Shown: positions 19,524-30,719 of the stretch, piece by piece
Layout: each line of letters starts with the position of its first letter
Numbering within the stretch: position 1 is the stretch's first letter
From: Aplectana chamaeleonis
Taxonomy: Eukaryota; Nematoda; Chromadorea; Rhabditida; Cosmocercidae
Direction: 5' to 3'
Assembly: GCA_029168955.1 (NCBI GenBank)
Contig: JAPDOI010000895.1
Coordinates: 186,001 to 250,000 of the forward strand
Length of the DNA stretch: 64,000 nt
The notes under the pieces: model-generated
Told to the model about the DNA's origin: nothing
Seen by the model: the letters and a program-made list of their open reading frames with translations, nothing else
Databases searched by the model: none
Made by a program: the position numbers and the translations under genes

Positions 19524-20491
19524 CACCACACGGTAGAAGACAAGGGAGAGCCTCTTGAAAAGGTGGAATTCGACACCAATCTCAATGAAATCGTAGACAT
19601 CGGTACGAATGTGGAAGTAATACATGTAAGAAAGTTGGAGTCTTATTCAAACATGAAATCCTTGCTACGCATCGCCTGCCAGCTTTTTCAATTTCAGAGG
19701 ATGGTTCCTCGAGCGTTTGTGACTCTACAAGAAATATTGGGTTGATACGTAGTTATTGCGAGTTCTTTTTGAACGCCATTACTTCTTCCATCAGTGTTCT
19801 TATTGCAAAGTGTTATATGATATTCAAAAGCGCATTTCTTTCTCTTTCAAACGCTCCTTGCAGATTTCGGCGAAACCCAATCATGTTCGAATTTAGAGTC
19901 TGTCCGAATATTTGACTTTAGAGTCTGTCCGCTGTCGGTGTATGTGTCGGGCGGCCGTTGCGAGGGCATTTTTCGGGATCAGCCCGCCCATGGCGGCAAA
20001 AATCTGACCGGGATCATGTTCAGCATCCGTCTAACATTCGTGCTCAGATACTCGCGGCTTAGTAAGGCAGCACGAGGGGATTACTAACGCAGTTACTCGT
20101 CGAGGTGTAAGCCCCTTCCGTGCCCCCAACTGCTGTCCAGGGCAGCACGTTGTGTCCTCTTGCTCCACTCACTGCCCCAACTGCAGCTCGTATAGTGGCC
20201 CCACGTGCTGCTACAGTCACCCCAACTGCTCCAGTCGTCCCCCAACTGCTGCTCCTCATTGTGGCCACAACTGCTGCTCCTTATTGTGGCCCCAACTGCC
20301 GCTGTTCTTTCCCCAATCGCTGCTCATCATGGCCCCAATTGCTGCTCTTCATTTATAATCTTTCCTTTTTTACTCATAACCCTTCTCCCGCAGGGGAAGT
20401 GTTGAGCTCAGCAGCAGCACTGGGTCGACCTATCAAAAATGGAGACCTCATCGAAGCTCATTCGCTTCTACAACGGCTGATTCATCCTTGA
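19524..20491 (+). CDS. Unknown protein, last three exons
   Basis: Exons: 19524-19625 (acceptor ATATTTAG, donor GTAAGA), 19698-19740 (acceptor CTTTTTCAATTTCAG) and 20394-20491 (acceptor CTTCTCCCGCAG), ending TGA. Introns are 72 nt and 653 nt. Phases agree at every junction (0, then 1 completed by GG). The product contains EDKGEPLEKVEFDTNLNEIV, then RMVPRAFVTLQEILG, then EVLSSAAALGRPIKNGDLIE and ends SLLQRLIHP. It is soluble and helix-rich at the C-terminus; I do not recognise the family. An extra exon at about 19280-19347 (LSKKPTFNRFLNSFLLGSEH, donor GTGAGG) would also join in phase 0. The second intron holds a CCCCAACTGCTGCTCCT-type minisatellite. Confidence 0.55.
20110..20360. repeat. Intronic minisatellite, CCCCAACTGCTGCTCCTCATTGTGG type
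   Basis: About eight imperfect units of 21-27 bp built around CCAACTGCTGCTC lie inside the intron between the last two exons. The open frames through it (Cys/Ser/Pro-rich on plus) are by-products of the repeat. The right-hand ORF merges with the true terminal exon at 20394. Confidence 0.65.
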
Positions 20492-20801
20492 TTATATCCA
20501 ACGTTCTTCGCCAGAGTGGAAGAAAATGATGCTGGCACTGTGGGCTGTCTCATACCCACCCTAGGCGGCCTTGTATCTGGCACGAGTTTGCGAGGGCCGT
20601 TCAACACGGGCCTCGGCCAGTAGTGATTGTGAGTCTCCAAAAACATTTCTTGACACATAATTTATCTATACCTTGAAACCTTTTTAGAAAGGTTCAAATT
20701 ATTAATTTCATTGGAAAGTTGTTTTTGAGAACTTCCAGCTTGAAATTCTGTGAGCATTGTGCTTTTCGTGAAGAAAAGGTACATATTCTCCATGTCGCTT
20801 A

Positions 20802-21353
20802 AAGGCAGTGGTCACGATGGAAAACGTTATCAAAAAAACTACAAAAATCAGCTTAGATCAAAAACAGCTGAAAAACTATGAGGGTAGCGCGGGGAAAAAC
20901 GGGCTAGAATTAGGGTTTCTAGGGCCCAAAGAAGCCAGTTGGTGCACAAATGCACAGCGGCGACAAAAAAGATCGCAGTCTCATGCTGAGCAGTCAAAAA
21001 TCATCAACACTCAGAAGAAGAGATAAATACAAATTTATCTAATAAAAACAGTTGAGCTATGAAAAAGAGCCCTCCAGTCAATGCTTTTGACTAGATGTGA
21101 ACGTGAATTCGAAGGTTCATTGATTGAAATTCAATTTCAAGCCGGCTGATGTTCTTGATACAAGAGGTCATCGATGCCGATGATGTGGAATGGGCTCGTC
21201 CACCATCAAAAGACATTAAGGTTCAGGCTTTAAATTTGGCCCAAAATAGTGCTTTTTTCGCGATTTTTTTCTCATAGGTCCTACTACTCGAGACCCAGAA
21301 AAGGGTTTAGAGAGAAAAAGACGACAAGCATATTTGATCGCGACCACTGCCTT
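20802..21353. mobile_element. MITE, AAGGCAGTGGTCACGAT subfamily
   Basis: The ends AAGGCAGTGGTCACGATGGA and TGATCGCGACCACTGCCTT are flanked by TA. About 80% similar to 8761-9286 over its whole length, with both copies intact at their termini. Confidence 0.87.
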
Positions 21354-21355
21354 TA

Positions 21356-22580
21356 ATTTTTGGCAAATCATCGCCGCTCAGCATTTGAAAAATACAAGTG
21401 TTCGTTCAAAATCAAAGCAATTGATTTTTCTATGGAAAATGCGAGTTAAGTTTGAGTTCATGGAATCGCATTTCAGAGTGAGAAGGTGATTTTTTAAATC
21501 TTTCGACTTACAACTTCCAGATAAAAAAGACAAAATGTTGTAAATCTGGAAGAACACGCTAAATAAATAATTTTAGGAGATTCGAACACCTCTCGAATTT
21601 TCGACCGGCTTCACACAACCACCATCCGATGAGAATGACAAATCATCCCTTTTCCCAGAATAATTCATCAGTTTTTGCCCGAGCTGAACCGTTCAAATTG
21701 CTCGCAAGGAACTACTTTTCTTGAGTGTGCCATTTTAAATTGACATTTTCTTCAGAGTGAAACTGCGTTTGATTTATAATCAGTAAAATACCAAAAGTTT
21801 TTTTTTGAAGACTCGATGCAACGAAAATGTGAATCTTGCGTAAAAGTACCACGTTTGTGAGGTCGCTCGCTGATAAAAGTGAGCTCTCCGCGCAGTGGGT
21901 TGGCCCCCACCGCACATTTAGCCAGCGATAGAGTCATAGAAGGGCGACCAGTTGGAGATGAACTGGAAGTGTTAAAAAATGGCTTCGAGCAGTTGGCAGT
22001 TAGTAGCGTCAGGTCGCGGCGATTTGGCGATTGGATGGCAGCGTGTCTTGGTCGACGGCGAGCGGGCGGCGCCTGGTCTTTAACTCGAAGACAAACTGAA
22101 AAAAAAACTGGTATTAAATTGACAAACTTGCTGCGAATTCACGGGAAGGATTCGTTTGACTTCAACCCCCTCTATTGTTTTTTGCCAGCAACACGTATTG
22201 GTACAGTCGGCCTGAGAACAACCCTGTCGAAAAAGTGTGCAGCGGAGAAGGTGTGCAGAAACCATTCAGATGCACTCACACATCCGGAAATTCGAAAACA
22301 CGGAATGTCGAAAAAGCGGCTACGAACGATCACAAAAAGACCTGTGCGGCTCTAAACCTGAGTGTACCTCTCACGCCACACCCACTCCTTTCAGCCGGTA
22401 CCTATCTGTAAATTACTGAAAACCCAGCCTTAGTGGTAACAACATTTATCCAGGAGACTACAATCCATTCCACTGAACCACACTTACCCCATTTGATAAT
22501 CGGTTGCCTTCTTATAGTCGGGCTTTCAGTTAGACACTTTTATAGGTAGTCGCTGAGGAAGTGGGCGTGGCGTGAGCGGA
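21356..22580. other. Unassigned; long but unsupported plus ORF at 21879-22355
   Basis: The 158-codon frame at 21879-22355 is basic and has no domain I can identify. Its first part overlaps a repeat-like GC-rich segment. An alternative frame at about 22245-22330 reads KPFRCTHTSGNSK...NDHKKTC, faintly zinc-finger-like but lacking the second finger cysteine. No splice structure was convincing, so no gene is called. Confidence 0.3.
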
Positions 22581-22581
22581 T

Positions 22582-22821
22582 ATGAAAGTTCATGGCCGTA
22601 GGGGGCTATTTTGTGCTTGTTCTTACCCGTTTTTCAGCATTATTGATGTAGTGAGCAGTCTTTCGATTTACGTTGATAATCCGAACTGTTATGATCGCGG
22701 TTGCCGCCTTCAAGGTATTCCGTGTGATATGGCTGGAGATCGATTGGTTGTGTTAACTCTGAACAACTTCTCAGGAGTGGGCATGTTCACTTTCCTAAAA
22801 GGAAAGAACTCTCCATGTTGA
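22582..22821 (+). CDS. Small Cys-containing ORF or exon
   Basis: The frame ends at TGA 22819-22821. It runs through a strong acceptor (CCCGTTTTTCAG, ends 22636), after which it reads IIDVVSSLSIYVDNPNCYDR, a short Cys-rich segment, then VVLTLNNFSGVGMFTFLKG. Amino-acid make-up is protein-like (five Cys, hydrophobic strands). Either a terminal exon starting at about 22637 or an 80-aa ORF from the ATG. Family unknown. Confidence 0.3.
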   Translation: MKVHGRRGLFCACSYPFFSIIDVVSSLSIYVDNPNCYDRGCRLQGIPCDMAGDRLVVLTLNNFSGVGMFTFLKGKNSPC

Positions 22822-22854
22822 TTATGAGTATGGTCGTAGTTACCTAAGGGATCA

Positions 22855-23420
22855 CTTTGAGCAGTGCTACCACACTGTGCTGGACACAACACAGCAGCAG
22901 CTGAGGCAACGAATGGAGGACGAGGGCAGCACATGTTTCCCGATCAGCAGCTCGTTCCCTTGTGCTGCTCACGCTGTTTTAGTAGAAGTGAGAGTTGGTT
23001 GTGCTCCATGACAGCCCACGATCGTCTGAGATGAAGACCGTTTGACTGCTTCGATTATATACACCTTGTTTGGAGAAAAAAAAAGAGAAAAGGTGAATTG
23101 ACCTATAGCTATCAAGATGCTTGTATGTGCAAGTTTGTAACAAAGAGCTCTCCAGTGTAAATATGTAAATATTTGTAAATATGCTCGTAGCTGTCCAAAT
23201 GGACCACTTCGAGCAATGTTACCACACTACGATTGCCACAAAAAAAGAGCAGCAGCTGAGGCGACAAATGGAGGACGAGGGCAGCACGTGCTGCTGAGAA
23301 CGGCACAAAGGCAGCGCTTGCTGCTGGAGCAGCAGCTCTTCCCCTCGTGCTGCCCTCGCTATCCCCGTCGAGGTGGAAGTCTATTGTGCTCCATTACGAC
23401 CTCGCGATCCTCTGAGTGCT
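22855..23420. repeat. Duplicated CAGCAGCTGAGG module
   Basis: 22858-23035 and 23208-23415 are two direct copies sharing GAGCA(G/A)TG(C/T)TACCACACT, GCAGCAGCTGAGGC, CGAATGGAGGACGAGGGCAG and GTGCTCCAT(G/T)AC boxes. Related CAGCACG-rich duplications occur at 31190-31330. Non-coding as far as can be seen. Confidence 0.6.
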
Positions 23421-24290
23421 AATCGATTCACAGGTTTAATAAATGCCTTTTTGGCGGCCGCTTGACAGGCACACCGTCAGGGCACTCATTTGAACAGCAT
23501 TTAGCATTGAAATTTGAAGTGTGGCCTCAACAAGGTGTACGTGGTCTACAGGTTGCTACAAAATTACTGCGGCTTTTTAAAACGAAGTGTCACCTAAAAC
23601 GATTCAAAAGTTGAACACAAAGATGATCAAATGGTCACTTCAAAGCGTAGCCATCATGCACTTCAGGAATTGCTTCCCTTTTGCTGACGGTCGATCTCAC
23701 GAGTAAAGAGTAATCTGAGCTGCCCCACGTCCAGAATATTGACCCAGCAAAGTCTCCACAGACATTCGGCTCATCCGCTAGATGAGAAACTGGAAACCAA
23801 CAAGAATCGACAAATGGTTAGCAGTTCATAGAGTGGATGGTGACTAAGCTCCGGAATGGTTTTTTAGAAACTTTTTTTAGTGCTTGTATATTTTTTGAAT
23901 AAATTTTGTTTTTAAAAAAGCTGAAGTGGATCGTGTGCTCACTGCTGATACCACATTTCAAACTGGGATGTTTGATTCGAATATGAGCGGGCTTCTGGGA
24001 AGTCCGCGAGGACTGTAAGAACTCTGATGGAGGACAAAAACGCTTTTGAATAGAATCCGCAATAACTATGCATCAACCCAATGCATCAAAAGCGCGCACC
24101 AGATTTGGAGTCGATTAGGCCTTGCACAACCCTGTTACTTGGGAATCTAGGTTCAGAGTGACCGTGGAGAGACGGTTCTTTTTACACTGAAAAGGGCGTG
24201 GAAGGTTGGTACCACCACAAAAAAAATGGTTTGGAATGATCATCTGAGACTCGAAAAAAATGGAGAAAACGATTGTCTCTAGTCAAAAAG
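23421..24290. other. No supported feature
   Basis: AT-rich sequence of about 870 bp. No splice-bounded open frame, tRNA or element boundary was found. Confidence 0.4.
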
Positions 24291-24296
24291 CCTTTA

Positions 24297-24776
24297 AAGG
24301 CACAGTCCAACCTCAGAACAGTTTTTCTTTTATTTCTGCCTATCTTGAGAACGGTACCACGCTGCTTCTAATGATGTCACTGGAATCGTGCAAGACCCCC
24401 TAGGAACGAAGTTATGGTTCCTTAAAAATTGAGCTAATGAAGCATGGTGGACGAGTTTTTCGAGGCTTCTAACTTCCGCCATTTGCAACCGGTGTGTGTG
24501 AGCCGACCTGAATAAAGAGAGAGGCTGAGAATGAAGGGAAGGACGGGGCTTTTGATAGGAAACCACGGCTCTTTCTGCCACTTTTGAGCTCGAAAGACTG
24601 TGAAAGGGGTGTGACAAAGTGGCTTCCTGGTGTGGGCGCCCCTGGGTGGCTTCCTGCCGTATCTCGCTTATTCGGAGGATTCAAGAGCTCGCACTTGACA
24701 GGTGTTATATGAGATGGGTCTACTTCACAACTAAGTGAAAATTTCAAATTTCGGCCCTGAGCTTGGACTGTGCCTT
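24297..24776. mobile_element. MITE, AAGGCACAG family
   Basis: The ends AAGGCACAGTCCAACCTCAG and GAGCTTGGACTGTGCCTT are flanked by TA, with an outer CCTT on the left making a CCTTTAAAGG palindrome. The interior is shared with 44622-45086 and, in opposite orientation and with different ends, with 4063-4549 and 61624-62100. Confidence 0.82.
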
Positions 24777-24779
24777 TAA

Positions 24780-26940
24780 GCCCGTTTATTTTTCAGACGG
24801 CGTTCACGATCTAGTTAAAACACTTTCAATTCATCTAGAAATTTCTTCTCCGACCTGCAAGCTGGAAATGGGTGCGGCTAGCTCCTACTCAAATTTGAAG
24901 TTGATATCTTAACTTGAAAGGATAGCTTAAGTTGGAGGTCATAAGAATGTCCGAGGGAGAATGTCCTCCCACGCGGTTGGCGTGCGTGTCGTGCGGCCAT
25001 CACGCATTTTACACACTAAATTAGCTGCGGAGCATATCTGCGTAGGCCTGCTGCATGCGGCTATGGAAACCACAGTGCTTGTGTGGATCTGCACTCAACC
25101 AACACAGGCCGGTCAGGTAAATACTGAACTTGTCAGGGATCTCAGAAAAATAAAAACAAGTTACTTGTAATACTAATGTAGCTTATTTGAACGCCTCAGG
25201 TAACTTAATTTTATATTACTTTTGTTACATGTAACTTGAAATCTGTATTTTCTCCATGGTTTGCCACCCGTGCGACGCCGAGGCTGCGTCCACACGTGTC
25301 CCAGACCACACGCTACACGAAAAACGCTGTGGGGGCCTTCCCTATTAATGAGGGGTGAAACTTGGGTAATCGAACCGACAGCGATGCCAGTCTTAATCCT
25401 GACCATGAAAGTGCGTCGTATACTTCACTTGGAATTACCTCTTGCCCGACTTGAGATACTTGCGAATTATACTGTGCCATTTAAATTACATGTAACATAT
25501 CGGGGGCGCACCGCACGTGGTATGGAGTCGATATGCTGCGTGTAACTTAAATGACCTGAGGTAAGTCGCACGTAACTTAAATCGGGTCAGATATGTTACA
25601 AGTAACTTGTTTGCGGCCTTTTAAGTTACAAGTAGCGTTTTCATTTTTCTGAGAAGAGCAATACTCACAATCGGAATCGTTGCTATTAAAGCTATTGTGA
25701 AACGGGATTTTTTTAATTTTCTGAGTGCTTTTGTGTACGATTTATGAATTACAGATTCATGTTCAGCACCCCACATATGAATAGCGTTATATAGCTTTGG
25801 CAAATAGAACGGCTCCTATACAAATTATATCAATCGGTCCGGCTGATAACGCGTTCATATGATTTTTGACAAGATTTCATCACTGATAAAATCGATAGGA
25901 ATTTGTTTCGACGTAGTGAGCTAAACTGGACGTGGACGAAATTGTTGGGTTGAGGAAGTATTCAAGATTCCTAACACATTTATTTCACTCCAGCCAGAAC
26001 ACTTACAAGGGAACTCCTTTTGGTCAAACGGCCATTCCAAATGAAATGTATTTTTCTGGAACCATTTTCCGTTGTAGAGTCCGAATATCACCATTGCAGG
26101 TGGCTATACTCACTCTGAAAGAAGTTATGAGCGTTTTCAACGTTTCGCAAAAACGAAACGGAACGAAACGAAACGTTTCGCGTTTCCTTTTTTTTGCGGA
26201 TTTCGCTAAAAACGTGTATGTAGGGATACTCTAGAGTGCTGAACACGAGTCTGGAGTTTGCTTGTCGAAATTCTGAGGTTTACTGTAGTTAATGGTAGGT
26301 AACGTGCCATTTAGGAGGCAAAACCTACCTCAATAATTTGAAAATCGTCAAATAGACATCGAATTCTTATTCAGCACCCCAAATAACTCCCACATATAAA
26401 TTTTGAGTCAAATCTGAGACTTTGACCAAACAAGCGTATACACACCGTAATCTACAGTAAGCTGTCAAAATTCGATAAACTGACTCAGAGATTCGCCTGG
26501 TCCGACCCCAGCTCGAACGGGTTCCATCCCCAGATTTCTGTCGGGTCGGACCCTTTAGCATTGTTCCTCCATGTAGTCCCAAGTGAGAAGACATGGGGGG
26601 AGAATGAATTTTATTTCTCCCCCACGTCGTCTCAGTTGGAAGACGTGAGGGACGAAGGCGGAAAGGGGTTCGACCCGGCAGAAATCTGCGGTCGGACCCG
26701 TTGAGTTTCTGAGGATATCGATTTCGTGTTGAGCACTCCAAATGACCCCCAGAAAAATGATTTGAGACCTATCCGTCGTCACATTCCGGAAATCGGCAAA
26801 AGTCGATTTTGCATTCTATTTTTTTCCTGTGGAACGTTTTGAAAGAATATAGTCTGTAATATTTTTTCTCCCAACTACGGGGTTTAGAAAGCGATCTTTT
26901 CCCGCGATTTGGTTTTGATCTCTTCACGCGCGGATGCCCT
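24780..26940. other. Dispersed repeats, no gene seen
   Basis: Contains TTACTTGTAAC/GTTACATGTAAC-type inverted motifs (25150-25240 and 25480-25640) and a GAAACGGAACGAAACG purine repeat (26150-26190). Also present are the GAACACGA...GAGTTTGC...CTACAGTAAAC-type dispersed repeat (26230-26480) and a palindrome around GGTTCCATCCCC...GGGTTCGACCC (26500-26700, arms include TTTCTGCCGGGTCGACCC-like text). No splice-supported coding exon. Confidence 0.4.
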
Positions 26941-27499
26941 ACAATGCGATCACCTATTCATACCGTCACCAGAGGTATGAGCTGTACACCATTCGATGCG
27001 CTGCAAGAAATTACATATGTGCGCAAACTTCCATCCACACAGGTCCCCGCTTTCTAAAGTTATAACCTCCCAAAGTACGCAAAAACGTTCTCCACCACCG
27101 CCTCCGCCTCCACCTCCGTCCGTTGAATTCCATTTTTTGGAAGGCGTGGACCGAATCGCTCTAAAATTTGTGACTAGAGGTAATCGGCCATGGGAATTCC
27201 GAAAATATTTGGCAGAACTCACCATAATGACTGGGCCCCGAACGGGCAGTTCAAACTCGGAAACCGGCCTCTCAATATTAGTTCATAAAAATGACGGGTT
27301 TTTCGTTATCAGTTGTTTTCTTAGAGAATCCATCATATGAACAATACCTTGCTCTCTAGGGTGATGTACTCTAAACGTCCGCATCGGAAGAGGACGCTGT
27401 GCTTGAGGGATGTTTTTGAGCGCGGCGCGTGTTTGTAGCATGCGCACCAAAGATAAGAAGGCGTCGCAGGGTTAGCTGAAGTGTCGGTTAACTATGCGG

Positions 27500-28650
27500 G
27501 ACCGCAATAGGAGTATGCAGGACGTCATGGAACTACAGAAGGACCTCAGTAGGGTGTGCACGAGGCCGTAGAATGTGTGCAGGACCTCAGTAGGGTTGTG
27601 CAGGACGTCTTAGGTTGTGTGCAGGACACCAGTAGTGGTGTGCCGGACGTCGAGAATGTGTGCAGGACCTCAGCAGGAGTGTGCAGGACCCCTGTAGGGG
27701 TGTGCAGGACCTCAGTAGGAATGTGCACGACATCATGGGACGTGTGCAGGACCCCAGTAGAGATGTGCAGGATTTTTTGGAACGTGTGCAGGATCCTAGT
27801 AGGGGTGTGCAGGATGTCTTAGGTTGTGTGCAGGACCCCAGTAGTGGTGTGCAGCACGTCTCAGAATGTTTGCAGGACCTCAGTAGGAGTGTGCAGGACT
27901 TATTGGAACGTATGCAGGACTTCAGTAGGGGTGTGCAGGACGTCATGGAACGTGCGCAGGACCCCAGAAGGGGTGTGCAGGACGTCTTGGAATGTGTGTA
28001 GGTCATCAGTAGGAGTGTGCAGGACCCCAGTAGGGATGTGCAGGACGTCGTAGAATGTGCACAGGACCTCAGTAGGGGTGTGCAGGACAAAAGGGAACGT
28101 GGGCAGAACCCCAATAGAGGTGTGCAGGACGTCGTGGAACATGTACAGGATCTCAGTAGGGGTGTGCAGGACGTCATGGAACGTGTGCAGGACCTAATAT
28201 TTGTGTGCAGGACGTCGTAGAATGTGTGCAGGACATCAGTCGGAGTGCGCAGGACATCATGGGACGTGTGCAGGACCCCAGAAGGCGTGTGCAGGACGTC
28301 TTGGAATGTGTACAGGATCTCAGTAGGGTGTGCAGGACGTCGTAGAATGTGCACAGGACCTCAGTAGGGGTGTGCAGGACATAATGGAACGTGGGCAGAA
28401 CCCAATATATGTGTGCAGGGCGTCGTAGAACGTGTACAGGACATCACTTGGAGTGCGCAGGACATCATGGGACTTGTGCAGGACCGCACTAGGGCAGGAT
28501 GTCATGGAGTGTGTGCAGGTCATCAGTAGGAGTGTGCAGGACATCATGGAACGTGTGCAGTACCCTAATAGGAGTGTGCAGGACGTCACGAAAAGTGTGG
28601 TGGACCTCGGTAGGTGTGTGCAGGACATCAAGAGACGTGCGCATAACCTC
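27500..28650. repeat. Minisatellite, 42-bp period, GTGTGCAGGAC type
   Basis: About 27 units of a 42-bp repeat, each made of two 21-bp halves carrying GTGTGCAGGAC (for example GTGTGCAGGACGTCATGGAA and GTGTGCAGGACCCCAGTAGG). Because 42 is a multiple of three, long frames stay open on both strands (255 codons on minus, 113 on plus) with 14-residue repeats such as VQDVMERVQDPSRG. These frames lack splice or start context and are read as repeat artefacts. Confidence 0.9.
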
Positions 28651-28768
28651 TGTTTAATGTCCAGCACACCATACGCAAGTCATGCCTCCGAATAAGACCT
28701 ATGGGCCGGCGCAGAGGAACCACATCAGCATGAACCGGTGAAGTTTGGCTAGAGCGACTGCCCCTGGG

Positions 28769-28964
28769 TCTATCTTAGACGGGGTGGGGAACCCAGGATT
28801 TACTCATAGAAATCATGAAAAAATCTGATAAAAGATGCCTGATACTGCTATCAATCATTGTTTTTATAAGAGCTCTATGGAAATACTTTGACTGGTAGCC
28901 TTACCAATCGATGGTTCATTTCGTTTTTGTCTTGAATGTTGGTGCCTCCCCCCGTCTAGGATAG
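28769..28964. mobile_element. MITE with CTATCTTAGACGGGG termini
   Basis: The left end CTATCTTAGACGGGGTGGGG is inverted at the right end (CCTCCCCCCGTCTAGGATAG). The 196-bp length and AT-rich interior (CTGATA...CTATCA...ATTGTTTT) resemble the 2241-2440 element and the unbounded copy near 338-470. One superfamily of about 200-bp elements is inferred. Confidence 0.6.
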
Positions 28965-29269
28965 TGCCCTGACCCTGTATCATTGGGTCATTTTGAAACT
29001 CATTTCTTCATTTTCTAAACTTTCAAAAACTTTCAAATTCAAAAAGTATATGCCTTGTATATTATCTGTAGAAAGCCGCGTTGCAACTATTTTCTTGCAG
29101 TCTTAGAAGCGGAGCGGTTCCTTCTTCATTTTTAACTTCGTGTTTTCTAAAAAAAAACTTGATTTTTAGAGATTGACGATATTGTAGAAGGAAAACCCTT
29201 GTAAAAAGTTGTGAAATTTCTGAAAGTTGGGCTCCGCAGAAAAGGTCAAGGATTTGGCATTGCTCTAGA

Positions 29270-29958
29270 ATGTCGTGAAATTGTTTTATTAGATTTGACT
29301 ATCAAATTGATTTTCTAAATGTAGTGAAATTGTTGAATAGATATGGCTTTTGTTGGTATAAGCAGACAACATAATCATTAGATGTAGTGAAATTATTGCA
29401 AATGGATTTGGCAGGCGCTCAATGAATTATCAGAGTCAAATCACGCGTAAGAAGGGGTTTTGCTTGGAGCGTATATTGAATCAAATGAGAACAAGAATAA
29501 GTCTAGCAAGAAAACGTTCCCATACATGATGAACCGTGAAAGCATTGAGGACACGAAGGCATAGCGTTAGTAGCTAATAAATTGTGTTAAATTTCGTTTT
29601 CGTGAATTTTATCTGATCGGTGAGGCAAGGTCTAGTACCTTAGTGGGAGGTACAATGAAAAGGCAGAATAATATTCGAAAACCTTATTTCTAGCCCATAA
29701 GGCCACATTTCGTTCAGCATTGTTAATTGAGAAGTAGATTTCTTTCGTTTTTTCTTTATTTGCTCGCCAGAGGACTTTCTGACGCGTGATTTGACTCTGA
29801 TAGTTCATATAGCGCCTGCCAAATCCATTTGCAACAATTCCACTACATTTAATTATTATGTTGTCTGCTTATAAACAAGAGCCAAATCGATTCAACAATT
29901 TCACTACATTTAGAAAATCAGTTTGATAGCCAAATCTAATGAAACAATTTCACGACAT
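29270..29958. mobile_element. Fold-back element, about 190-bp arms
   Basis: TGTCGTGAAATTGTTTTATT at the left end is inverted at the right (AATGAAACAATTTCACGACA). The arms continue for about 190 bp each (GTAGTGAAATTGTTGAATAG, GGATTTGGCAGGCGCT, GAGTCAAATCACGCGT and inverses). The central 300 bp is unique. No ORF. Confidence 0.8.
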
Positions 29959-29959
29959 T

Positions 29960-30440
29960 GTAAACGCTCAACCGAAAATCCGTACAAGTACGAAACGCTA
30001 TCAGTCTGGGTAAAGTTCAGAAAATGTGCCTCTATCCAAATTTGCCTAGGGAGATTGTTTTGGGCGGCGCTGAAGACGACTATGAGGTCGGTTTCCGGTT
30101 TTTCGAAGGTTTATTGCGCTTTTTAAAGGGTACAACAGGTACGAAAGTCGGAGAAAAAATGCCTATAACTTTATTCAAAGTAGCTCTAGGCAGCTGTGAT
30201 GACGGGAATATTCGGACTGTACGTCAAAAATGATTCTAGAAAAATACATTTCATTCGGCATCGCCAGTTTGGCTAATAGTAGTTTCCTTGCTAGATGAAG
30301 CTGTCTCAAAGTTTCTAACATTAACAGCTTGAAAAAAATGAGATTGTACCAAACTTGTTGCGCTACTATAGTTGTATTTCTGATTCCATAGTTTGTCAAA
30401 AACGGTACATCCTTCTCTGTAGAGTGTCTTGTACATCAAT
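29960..30440. repeat. Dispersed repeat, inverse copy at about 37500-37810
   Basis: CAACCGAAAATCCGTACAA...GGTTTCCGGTTTTTCGAAG is found inverted at about 37620-37800 (GGATTTTCGGTTG and CCCGGAAACGGA boxes). The remainder (30170-30300) also resembles 25990-26110. Several overlapping ORFs are low confidence and shared between copies only as repeat. Confidence 0.55.
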
Positions 30441-30540
30441 CACAGTCCGGAGCAGTGAGTGAAGTCTCCCCGTAATTCAAACCTCGCATAGGCTCATCTC
30501 ATGGGACTGAACGTTCCGCTGCCTGCGAGTTGACAGTCAA

Positions 30541-30719
30541 ACATAGATCAACTATCGATAAGTGGTGACAGACGAGGCATCGAATTGCACTAGCTTCTCC
30601 GTTAAACTCATCAAAGCGAAATCAAGCTCAATACTGAAGCGTTGGCACCTGATTGGGATGCTTTATCTCGCCTTGATAAGCTTAACTGTCAGTCACTTCT
30701 TATCGATAGTTGGTCTATG
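30541..30719. mobile_element. Short fold-back, 30-bp arms
   Basis: CATAGATCAACTATCGATAA...GGTGACAG at the left is inverted at the right (CTGTCAGTCACTTCTTATCG...GGTCTATG). The 179-bp total length suits a MITE. No target duplication was read. Confidence 0.6.

Noticed and set aside
22245..22345. C2H2 zinc finger (KPFRCTHTSGN...HKKTC)
   Set aside because: The second finger cysteine and the central hydrophobic residues are not in place; only a superficial resemblance.
21879..22355. 158-codon plus ORF as a gene
   Set aside because: Basic, low-information composition, no domain, start inside repeat-like sequence, and a competing open frame at its 3' end.
27587..28354. 255-codon minus ORF through the 42-bp array
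   Set aside because: The period is a multiple of three, so long frames are open on both strands; no start, splice or non-repeat sequence supports a protein.
27500..28650. CRISPR-like array
   Set aside because: There are no conserved repeats separated by unique spacers; both halves of each unit are repetitive and the context is eukaryotic.
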